NCBI GenBank assembly: GCA_003402345.1 | Contig: QFXH01000008.1 | Location: 1-64,000, forward strand | Length of the DNA stretch: 64,000 bases | DNA from: Candidatus Nitrotoga sp. MKT | GTDB taxonomy: Bacteria; Pseudomonadota; Gammaproteobacteria; Burkholderiales; Gallionellaceae | Direction: 5' to 3' | Part shown: positions 57,542 through 64,000 of the stretch, one piece after another | Numbering within the stretch: position 1 is the stretch's first letter | How the letters are laid out: each line of letters opens with the position of its first letter | Program-made: the position numbers and the translations under genes | The notes under the pieces: model-generated | Seen by the model: only the letters and a program-made list of their open reading frames with translations | Told to the model about the DNA's origin: nothing | Databases searched by the model: none

Positions 57542-58762
57542 TTAATTTAACGCCGGTTCCCCGCCTTTCGGAAACAGCACCCATAGTCGTCCTTGCTGCT
57601 TCATTTTGCCCGCTTGTGCCCCCGCAGTTTCCCCAAATCCCCAGAAAAAATCTGCGCGCACCGCGCCCTTGATGGCCCCGCCCGTGTCCTGCGCCAGCAT
57701 CAAGCGGTTGAGTGGTGCGCTATCATTGGGATAGGTTGTAGCGAGAAAGACCGGCGCACCCAATGGAATGGTGCGCGGATCTACGGCAATACTGTATTCA
57801 TTGGTAAGTGGCACGCCCAGTGCACCCAACGGTGCAGACAGGCTATCCGGCAACTCGCGTAAAAATACGTAGCTTGGATTTTGTTCCAGTAATTTGTTAA
57901 TTTTATCTGGATTTTTCTCGGCCCATGTCTTAATGCCCTGCATGGAGGCTTCTTCGAGCTTAAGTTCGCCAGTTTCAACCAGCTTCTTGCCGATGGACAT
58001 GTACGGGTGGCCGTTTTGATCCGCATATCCGACCTTCACTTGCTGGCCATCGGGTAATTCAATGCGTCCAGAGCCTTGTATTTGCAGAAAAAATAACTCA
58101 ATTGCATTCTCTACCCAGAACAATTCATTCCCCATTAGCGCACCGGCCCCGGTTCCGGCATCAATTTCTGCACGGTTGTAGTAGGGCACAATGCGTTTAC
58201 CCTGTAAGCGGCCGCGCAGGCGCAAATCTTTGAGTTGCGGATAGACTGCGCCTAGATCGATCGTGAGCAAATCATTCGGCGCGGCATATAGGGGATATTG
58301 GAAGCGCGGGGTCTTGGAACGGCTACCCTTGAGTAAAGGTTCGTAATAACCGGTAATCATTCCCTGCTCGCTACCGTCCGGATTGAGCAGTTGATAAGGA
58401 GTAAACCACTCTTCATAAAATGCCCGTAGTGCAGCATTGTCATTAACCCCCAATTGTTCGGCCTGAACACATACTTCCTGCCAGTGTGGCTTGTTTTTCA
58501 ATACGCGACAGCTTTGCAGAAATGCAGTTTGGGAGGATGTAAGGTCGAGAGCTTGCCAATCCGGCAGCATCTCCCACTTACTCACAATAAACAAGGGGCC
58601 AGGTAATCCTGCTATGGGTGCTGGCACCACTTTGGGAGGCAGCACTACTGGTTGGGGGCGTGACACAACGGGCGGTTTGGATAAAATGGAGCAGGCGGTA
58701 AGAAATACGCTCAGTACCAAAGTTAACCATTTTTTATTTATTTTAAAATGATGTCTCTTCAT
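57542..58762 (-). CDS. mltA: Membrane-bound lytic murein transglycosylase A
   Basis: An outer-membrane lipoprotein (406 aa) with lipobox LTAC (C24). It cleaves peptidoglycan glycan strands to anhydro-muropeptides, the substrates recycled through AmpD (30.4 kb). The catalytic Asp is in AQDTGGAIKGAVRADFFWG, and the barrel-domain features PDGQQVKVGYADQNGHPY and IPLGAPVFL are present. It ends 55 bp from the convergent nucleotidyltransferase-like gene. Confidence 0.95.
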   Translation of the reverse strand: MKRHHFKINKKWLTLVLSVFLTACSILSKPPVVSRPQPVVLPPKVVPAPIAGLPGPLFIVSKWEMLPDWQALDLTSSQTAFLQSCRVLKNKPHWQEVCVQAEQLGVNDNAALRAFYEEWFTPYQLLNPDGSEQGMITGYYEPLLKGSRSKTPRFQYPLYAAPNDLLTIDLGAVYPQLKDLRLRGRLQGKRIVPYYNRAEIDAGTGAGALMGNELFWVENAIELFFLQIQGSGRIELPDGQQVKVGYADQNGHPYMSIGKKLVETGELKLEEASMQGIKTWAEKNPDKINKLLEQNPSYVFLRELPDSLSAPLGALGVPLTNEYSIAVDPRTIPLGAPVFLATTYPNDSAPLNRLMLAQDTGGAIKGAVRADFFWGFGETAGAQAGKMKQQGRLWVLFPKGGEPALN

Positions 58763-59259
58763 GGGTGAATATTTTTATAAATTCTGTTTAGTCGCCAGAT
58801 TCTCAGACGGTTCCTGAGAGTTTTCGCGTAAAAGCAATTGATTTCCGGAAAATGGAGGGGCTGGAATTATTACCTGTGTATAGAGAGGTTTGATTTAATG
58901 GCACGTTGTTATGATACTACGCGGTACAGATAAGCCCCCTTCTTTAAGGTCTTCAGCTATTGGACACCTCTAACAATGTCAGTAAGTCGCACGGTACGGA
59001 AGCTTGAACAAAATTGAAAGAAAATATTGTAATGCCAGTGCAGTGTTGCGCGCTAATTAGAGCTTAAATAAATACTGAAAAAATGATCCAAAAATAAATT
59101 CCGTTAAGAATGCGACACTGCACTATCTTCCTGTAATGCGCGTGGGGTTGGGGTGGGGTGGAGTGGGTAAATAGGTGGTGGAATAAATGGCTATAATGAG
59201 CAACAAGGGATTGGGCTTTATTTTATTCAGCCCAAGCTACCGTGTTCAAAACACCTACA
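58763..59259. other. Non-coding region with a G-rich tract
   Basis: No supported gene. It contains a G-quadruplex-type motif at 59144-59167 (own entry), a T/A-rich stretch, and presumably divergent promoters for mltA and the small exported protein. Confidence 0.45.
59144..59167 (+). repeat. G-quadruplex-type motif
   Basis: GGGG runs at 59144-59147, 59150-59153 and 59155-59158 and a GGG at 59165-59167, joined by loops of 2, 1 and 6 bases, satisfy the G3+N1-7 rule on the plus strand. It lies about 95 bp before the ATG of the following exported protein. Confidence 0.55.
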
Positions 59260-59787
59260 ATGAAGACACAAATGATAAACAACACAAAATACTTTGCCGT
59301 AATTTTTGCTTCAATTATTTCTATGTGTGGATGTGCAACGGTTGACACTTTTCAAAAAATGAATTCATACGAAAGGGCGCAATATGTCTGCTCCAGGGAT
59401 AGTTACTACGAACGCTTGCGCAATGACGAGACAAGCCAAGAAGCCAGAATTAACGATATTAATAGTGCTTTAGCGCGGGGCTATCGTGTGCATAAATCAT
59501 GTAATACCGTAAAAGTGGAGAAGCCTGGCACTGTCTCGTGCACATCTAATGGCGTAGGAGCTCGCATAAATACCGATTGCAAACAAAACACAAATACAAC
59601 TTATGAAAATGTTTGTACTGAAACACCGGTATCTATCGATGCAAATTTAGAAAGAGGGAATCTTAAGGTATCCAGAGATCTGATGGAAAGGGCCAAGATC
59701 GAAAAAAATAAAATATACAATCTGTGCTATTCATTGGTTGAACCGATGTCTGCTGAGGAAGCCTTTAATTATTACAAAAACAGATGA
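59260..59787 (+). CDS. Small Cys-rich exported protein
   Basis: A 175-aa protein with a signal-like N-terminus (INNTKYFAVIFASIISMCGC) that may be a lipoprotein, although the lipobox is imperfect. The mature part contains paired Cys (VCSRDSYYERL, SCNTVKV, VSCTSNG, TDCKQN, VCTETP) suggesting disulfides. I do not recognise the family. A GTG at 59242 would add six residues; the ATG is preferred. Confidence 0.65.
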   Translation: MKTQMINNTKYFAVIFASIISMCGCATVDTFQKMNSYERAQYVCSRDSYYERLRNDETSQEARINDINSALARGYRVHKSCNTVKVEKPGTVSCTSNGVGARINTDCKQNTNTTYENVCTETPVSIDANLERGNLKVSRDLMERAKIEKNKIYNLCYSLVEPMSAEEAFNYYKNR

Positions 59788-59856
59788 ACGGATACTAGTC
59801 TGGTAGCCCGGTTGGGCTGATGAAATAAAACCCCAACTCTCCTGGAATGATAGTAA

Positions 59857-60198
59857 ATGGCCTCAGATTTGTCTTTTGTCGAATACGTCTGCGATCAAAT
59901 GAGCGTCGCCGGAATAATTGCGTTCCGAAAGATGTTTGGTGAGTACGCGATTTACTGTGGGGGAAAGGTTGTCGCCCTGATTTGTGACAATCAATTGTTC
60001 GTGAAACCAACATTTGGCGGACGCTCTTTTGTTGAGCGAGTCATCGAGGTGCCACCATATCCAGGCGCCAAGGCGCATTTTTTGATCGGAGACGAACTAG
60101 ACAACCGCGAATGGATATCCAAGCTCATCAGGATTACTGAGAGTGAGCTTCCACTCCCGAAACCCAAGAAGCCAAAGCGCCCAAAAAATAAAAAATGA
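59857..60198 (+). CDS. TfoX N-terminal domain protein
   Basis: A 113-aa protein with a TfoX/Sxy N-terminal domain (ASDLSFVEYVCDQM, RKMFGEYAIYCGGKVVALICD, NQLFVKPTF) and a lysine-rich tail KPKKPKRPKNKK. Full-length TfoX controls natural competence with Crp. Proteins with only the N-terminal domain are common and have no assigned function. The basic tail may bind nucleic acid. Confidence 0.85.
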   Translation: MASDLSFVEYVCDQMSVAGIIAFRKMFGEYAIYCGGKVVALICDNQLFVKPTFGGRSFVERVIEVPPYPGAKAHFLIGDELDNREWISKLIRITESELPLPKPKKPKRPKNKK

Positions 60199-60335
60199 GC
60201 CATCGCCTTGGTTGCAAAAAATATTAGTCATCCCCGCACTGCAAAGGGCATTGCACGATAAAACCGCGCACTAGGCGTGTTGATTGATGAAACTACTTTC
60301 CTTAAGCCGGTCGGCATGAGTATTCATAATGCAGC

Positions 60336-61565
60336 TCAACCGGGACGGCCATCGGTACGTGGTCGCCAGTAGACTGGTAAATAGCGCACCACCCAAGACC
60401 CAAAACATGCCAGCCAAACTGTTCCAGCAGCAAAATATAGCCAGTATCCCGCTTGCATGGGGAGCATGTCTGCCAGCACGCGCAACATGGCGACAAGCTG
60501 TAATCCCATAAACATCAAATTGATCGGGTTGTCTACTTTCATCGGTAGCCCAGAATGACCGAGTGTGACGCGTGTGGCCATGCCGATCAGAATTGTGGCG
60601 AAGCAGCCTATAGTCAATGCATGCAACGGTGCAAGCCCCCAGATAAAGGTTTTGCCGTGGCTGATGAATAGCACAAAGCTTTGCACGGTGAACAGCAGCA
60701 TGGCGATGCTGAGCCAGGCAAATCCGATATGCAATACGCCCAACAGCGGGATTTTTAGGCTGCGGCGAAATCCCCAGCTGTACGTCAAATGGAGTGCCAC
60801 GATAGCCAGTGGCGCGTCGCATAGCCAAAGCCAGGCAGATGCATCATTGATTTGCAGTAGGCCATGCCCTGCGCTGGCAACCAACATGACCCACCAAGCC
60901 CAATACGGACTCGGGATGTAGTTATGCGTTAGCGCGCTGGCGGTGAAGAATGGAATCATGCGATGCGCGACACTGGAAAATACCGGCAACAAAAATAGCC
61001 ACAGTCCTCCTTGAATAGAGAAACGCAACCATGCTGCGTTGTCACCCAATAACCAGATGAGGTAGGCGACGAGCCCGCACCAACCCAGGCTCAGTGCGAT
61101 GAAAATGAGTTGTGGGTGACGTTTGTTTTGGTGTGGCGTGTCAAGCAATACGCGCAGCAGTGCATATAGTGCCAAGATCCATCCCGATAGCGTGCTGAAA
61201 ATGGCAACAATCAATAGCGTATGACTCATTAATAGCCCGATATAGAAACTGACAGCCCCCAGCATGAGCAGCACGAAGGCGGGCACATATCGATGTGGCG
61301 GAATTTCGCCACCTTTCATCCAACGTGGATAGGTCGTCATTAAAAAACCGAACATGAAAAACGGAAATAGGCCGTAAATCATTAACCATGCGTGCGCGGA
61401 ATTGGGCGCAATTGTCCAAGGTATGGGATGCCAGAGCACACCATATCTTGTTACCAATTCAGTCAACAACCATACCATCACGGCGAGCGCTTGCAGCGCG
61501 CCGCCGAAGAACATGACACGGTGAGGTGCGGCACTAAAGATATGCCACTGCTTTGAAATTATCAT
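60336..61565 (-). CDS. nnrS: NnrS-family heme/copper membrane protein
   Basis: A polytopic inner-membrane protein (409 aa, about 12 helices) of the NnrS family, which protects against nitrosative stress and is often found in denitrifiers under NnrR or NsrR control. Conserved pieces: HAWLMIYGLFPFFMFGFLMTTYPRW, FFTASAL and ATRVTLGHSGLP. A MITE inserted exactly at the start (61568-61747) provides the Shine-Dalgarno AGAGG and separates the gene from its native upstream region. No norB or nir genes are in the window. Confidence 0.9.
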   Translation of the reverse strand: MIISKQWHIFSAAPHRVMFFGGALQALAVMVWLLTELVTRYGVLWHPIPWTIAPNSAHAWLMIYGLFPFFMFGFLMTTYPRWMKGGEIPPHRYVPAFVLLMLGAVSFYIGLLMSHTLLIVAIFSTLSGWILALYALLRVLLDTPHQNKRHPQLIFIALSLGWCGLVAYLIWLLGDNAAWLRFSIQGGLWLFLLPVFSSVAHRMIPFFTASALTHNYIPSPYWAWWVMLVASAGHGLLQINDASAWLWLCDAPLAIVALHLTYSWGFRRSLKIPLLGVLHIGFAWLSIAMLLFTVQSFVLFISHGKTFIWGLAPLHALTIGCFATILIGMATRVTLGHSGLPMKVDNPINLMFMGLQLVAMLRVLADMLPMQAGYWLYFAAGTVWLACFGSWVVRYLPVYWRPRTDGRPG

Positions 61566-61567
61566 AA

Positions 61568-61747
61568 GGGCACCTCTAAAAATTCAGATTTGCGAGTCTC
61601 CCCTTTGGGGATTGCCTGCTTAACCTGTCTCGTCACAATACTTTGTTGCCCACAAAAAATGTTTCCTTACATATCAATTATATGCTGCGTCAACATTTTT
61701 TATTCGCGCCTAGTTTTGTTTAGAACTCTAAATTTTTAGAGGTGCCT
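61568..61747. mobile_element. 180-bp MITE-like inverted-repeat element at the nnrS start
   Basis: Terminal inverted repeats GGCACCTCTAAAAATTCAGA (left, from 61569) and its complement TCTAAATTTTTAGAGGTGCC (right, to 61746) agree at 19 of 20 positions. The element is flanked by ATAA on both sides (61564-61567 and 61748-61751), a 4-bp target duplication as made by IS5-type transposases. It has no coding capacity, as expected of a MITE. The left end overlaps the ribosome-binding site of nnrS, which uses AGAGG from the inverted repeat. A truncated relative lies at 6065-6122. Confidence 0.88.
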
Positions 61748-61883
61748 ATAAATTCGTGTGGTTTATCTGCGCCCAATCGCGCAGCATAATAGTTCGAGCG
61801 GCATATTATAAATGTCGATCAGAGTCTAAACGACGATATTGGGTGATGCCTGAGCAACTGCCAGGCGACTCTGGTTGGTGACG

Positions 61884-62015
61884 TTAGCTGATATTTTTCT
61901 TGTGCGTTGATGAATAGCGGGATTTCGGCTGATCTTGGCTATTATTGAATTGGTAAGTTCCGGCGAAACGTTTGATCAGGCCAAAGGCACGCAATCGTTG
62001 CACTTGCCACGACAG
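61884..62015 (-). pseudogene. Possible winged-helix protein remnant
   Basis: A minus-strand frame without a proper start encodes about 43 residues, LSWQVQRLRAFGLIKRFAGTY then a degenerate tail. The first part resembles a winged-helix recognition segment of small DNA-binding proteins. Too short and degenerate for a confident call. Confidence 0.25.
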
Positions 62016-62335
62016 GACACAGGGTTAGAATAATTTTTTCAAATGCTGTAACCGCTTAACCTGCATCAATAAGGAACCATAAATGAAAAATCTAGTCACA
62101 ATGACCTGAACGTAATCTGCAAATGTGACAGTCCCTCGACCCTATCATTAGATTCTTCATGGAAACCAGCAATGATAGTACCGCTTTAGAAACAGTTAAA
62201 CTTAATTAGAAAAGGAGGTCAAAACAGAAAGCTATCCATAAATTGAATCATCCTTGAAATAAGCTAAGAACGAGTCAAAATTCAATGCAAAATCCGTGTC
62301 AACATTACACGCAATTCAACAAAACCACGAATATG

Positions 62336-62361
62336 GTACATATAATTATTGTTATATGTAC
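62336..62361. repeat. Perfect inverted repeat upstream of rnk
   Basis: The 10-bp arms GTACATATAA (62336-62345) and TTATATGTAC (62352-62361) flank a TTATTG spacer. It ends 24 bp before the rnk GTG, a position suited to an operator or a leader hairpin. Confidence 0.7.
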
Positions 62362-62385
62362 TGATCTTTTGAAGGAAAACTTATT

Positions 62386-62799
62386 GTGGCTGACCTTTCC
62401 AATATTATCGTTTCGAGCTTGGATCTAGCGCGGCTCAATTACTTAATAGATGCACTGCCGACAGATTCGCAGCCCGAATTGGACAATTTGCGGTATGAAT
62501 TGGATCGTGCGGTGGTGGTTGCGCCGCAGGATATCCCGGCGACCGTTGTAACAATGAACTCAACCATTCGATTCATTATTGAGCCGACGGAAAAGACGTT
62601 CGAACTGACACTGTCATACCCTGAAGACGTACAGGGGAAGCCCGGCCGGATTTCAATATTGGCGCCGGTTGGTAGTGCTCTGCTGGGGCTGGCGGTCGGG
62701 CAACAAATGGAGTGGCCGATACCGGGAGGCAAAACAATACAGGTACAGGTGCTCGATGTCAGTTACCAACCGGAAAGATCCGGCGAATATACAAAATGA
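62386..62799 (+). CDS. rnk: Nucleoside diphosphate kinase regulator Rnk
   Basis: Rnk (137 aa) is a GreA-like protein that binds RNA polymerase and in pseudomonads restores nucleoside diphosphate kinase levels in algR2 mutants. Seen: a short helical N-terminus and the C-terminal FKBP-like domain (ILAPVGSALLGLAVGQQMEWPIPGG). The long coiled coil of GreA/GreB is absent, as typical for Rnk. The start is the GTG at 62386, behind AAGGA. Confidence 0.9.
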   Translation: MADLSNIIVSSLDLARLNYLIDALPTDSQPELDNLRYELDRAVVVAPQDIPATVVTMNSTIRFIIEPTEKTFELTLSYPEDVQGKPGRISILAPVGSALLGLAVGQQMEWPIPGGKTIQVQVLDVSYQPERSGEYTK

Positions 62800-62887
62800 T
62801 ATTAAAGTGTATTGATTTTAGGAATCTTTGTGTCGGCATGGTGATGTGTCACTTCACATCGCCACCTTGGAGTACCTTGGCGATTAC

Positions 62888-63985
62888 TCATGACATCTCT
62901 AGAATACTTGCTGCCTGTTCGAGGTCTTCAGCCACCACCACTCGGTTGCGTCCCGTTTGCTTCGCCTCATACATGGCTACGTCGGCACGCTCCAGTATAG
63001 CTTCCCTGGTTTCGCCCGGCCTCAACATCGCCACCCCGAGACTGATGGTTACCCCGATGATGTGGTCTTTTGCATGGAATGGGGTTTCCGCGACATCCTG
63101 ACGAATCCTTTCGGCGATGACCCTGGCCAACGCCATATCAGCATTCGTCAGAATGACTGTGAATTCCTCCCCGCCGAAACGTCCTACCATATCGAAGTCT
63201 CGTACTGCCGACTTAATGCGCTCCGCAGTATGTATGAGCACGCTGTCACCGACCAAGTGGCCATGGGTATCGTTAACCCGCTTGAAAAAATCTAGGTCAA
63301 TCATCATGACGCACAGCGTCGTTCCCGTTTGCACTGCTTTATTAATATGATTTTCAAGGGCTTCCATTACATGACTGAAGCTCATTACACCCGTGAGCTG
63401 ATCTGTTGCTACTTTTTGATACAGCTTGGCTGATTCAGTCCGACAGGCTGCTAATTGTTTCTGCTGATCCTCGATTTCCTGAAGATGATAACCCTCTATT
63501 GCCAAATGCAGATCCAAAGCGATGAATTTGAGGATGCAAGGCATTAGTGCCCACACAGTCTTGGGGTCGTTTTGGAAAGAGGTAATTAGACGCTCAACTA
63601 AAATCTGTTGGGTGATTTGATGCTGCAAGTGCAGAACGCTCATCGAAAGTCCATCATGAGCACGGGCAGCTGAAAGGGTAAGACGTTCCGCAAAATATGT
63701 AGGAGTATGGAATCCTTGGCCAAAGCGCCGCAACTGGTCGACCCAAATTTGTTTGAAGACGGACACATCTAAATTTGGCTTGATCAGGGAAAATTCCCGA
63801 AGACCTGCCAATAAAGCGAAGCAGATATTTACAAGCTCCTCGGCCTTATCCCCGATGACTTCCCGGCTAATTCGGTCTGCGAGATCAGCATGCGCGGGAT
63901 GGATGTCCAATGCCAAAATGGTTTCTCGGATACGCGTATCGTCAAACCCGTACTTAACACAGATAGATATAGATTCATCGTTCAT
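62888..63985 (-). CDS. Globin-coupled-like diguanylate cyclase
   Basis: A 365-aa protein. The C-terminal GGDEF domain has the active GGEEF (271-275) and an RxxD inhibition site (R262 to D265), so c-di-GMP synthesis with product feedback is expected. The N-terminal about 170 residues are helical and carry YFAERLTLSAARAHDGLSM, where H110 resembles the proximal heme His of globin-coupled sensors. A gas-sensing role is inferred and only tentative. The protein is soluble. It is convergent with rnk. Confidence 0.85.
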   Translation of the reverse strand: MNDESISICVKYGFDDTRIRETILALDIHPAHADLADRISREVIGDKAEELVNICFALLAGLREFSLIKPNLDVSVFKQIWVDQLRRFGQGFHTPTYFAERLTLSAARAHDGLSMSVLHLQHQITQQILVERLITSFQNDPKTVWALMPCILKFIALDLHLAIEGYHLQEIEDQQKQLAACRTESAKLYQKVATDQLTGVMSFSHVMEALENHINKAVQTGTTLCVMMIDLDFFKRVNDTHGHLVGDSVLIHTAERIKSAVRDFDMVGRFGGEEFTVILTNADMALARVIAERIRQDVAETPFHAKDHIIGVTISLGVAMLRPGETREAILERADVAMYEAKQTGRNRVVVAEDLEQAASILEMS

Positions 63986-64000
63986 TCTGGGAATGATCTT

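Larger units (their letters stand above)
61748..62385. other. Non-coding region upstream of rnk
   Basis: Contains a low-confidence winged-helix remnant (61884-62015, minus) and an inverted repeat right before rnk (62336-62361). The rest shows no gene. A good AAGGAGG without a following reading frame lies at about 62212-62218. Confidence 0.45.

Overview
The window reads as a stretch of chromosome from a betaproteobacterium. The best fit is the order Nitrosomonadales, near Gallionella, Sideroxydans or Candidatus Nitrotoga. This placement rests on gene orders I recognise (dciA / secA-argJ; PP0621-pilS-pilR-ampD; DUF2782-thrB with polA nearby; aat-bpt; trxA-rho) and on protein resemblance. It is inference, because no rRNA or tRNA gene is present to test it. 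G+C looks close to one half, and most of the sequence is dense core housekeeping DNA interrupted by decayed accessory patches.

Layout. 1-5.8 kb: polA (minus), then a LOG-family gene, a DUF2782 protein, thrB and a membrane protein. 5.8-9.4 kb: a partial repeat copy, a thioredoxin-like protein, a trkA-trkH deletion pseudogene, a lone rfbD and a DUF1566 (Lcl) protein. 9.8-17.8 kb: trxA-rho, a solitary AAA ATPase whose 3' end looks frameshifted, clpB behind a sigma-32 promoter, a GlcG/HbpS-like secreted protein and greB. 18.0-20.98 kb: a wrecked defence locus (5' end of a helicase, 3' part of a Schlafen-like ATP-binding protein with two nonsense codons, and a type III Mod methyltransferase cut off before its C-terminal SAM motif). 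20.99-30.9 kb: argJ, a cyclic-nucleotide-binding protein and secA (minus), diverging from dciA, PP0621, pilS-pilR and ampD. 31-38 kb: nrdA-nrdB with candidate NrdR boxes, an Ala/Lys repeat protein and msbA. 38-39.8 kb: a ferredoxin-reductase-type flavoprotein and an SDR protein. 39.9-48.3 kb: an accessory zone with a 2OG-Fe(II) oxygenase, an IS110 remnant, a second Lcl-like protein, an astacin-like protease and an unrecognised lipoprotein, then trxC, nadC, a Ser/Thr kinase-HDOD fusion and a REP-associated transposase remnant. 48.2-57.5 kb: a MauJ/HEPN-like protein, pmbA diverging from darP, then an esterase, aat, bpt, pyrD, mrcA and a nucleotidyltransferase-like protein. 57.5-64 kb: mltA, a small secreted protein, a TfoX-N protein, nnrS with a MITE inserted at its start codon, rnk, and a globin-like diguanylate cyclase.

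How the genes work together. Several blocks are functional sets: cell-wall synthesis and recycling (mrcA, mltA, ampD, msbA), protein secretion and quality control (secA, clpB, and the N-end-rule transferases aat and bpt), thiol redox (trxA, trxC, a thioredoxin-like protein) feeding ribonucleotide reductase, and type IV pilus or surface regulation (PilS/PilR).

The most notable observations are: Pol I carries Asn in place of two catalytic Asp residues of its proofreading exonuclease; a 180-bp inverted-repeat element with a 4-bp target duplication sits exactly at the nnrS start codon and supplies its Shine-Dalgarno sequence; trkA and trkH are fused by deletion; and a type III restriction/helicase defence locus has collapsed. 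I did not find an intact novel multi-gene system. No tRNA, rRNA or CRISPR array was seen.
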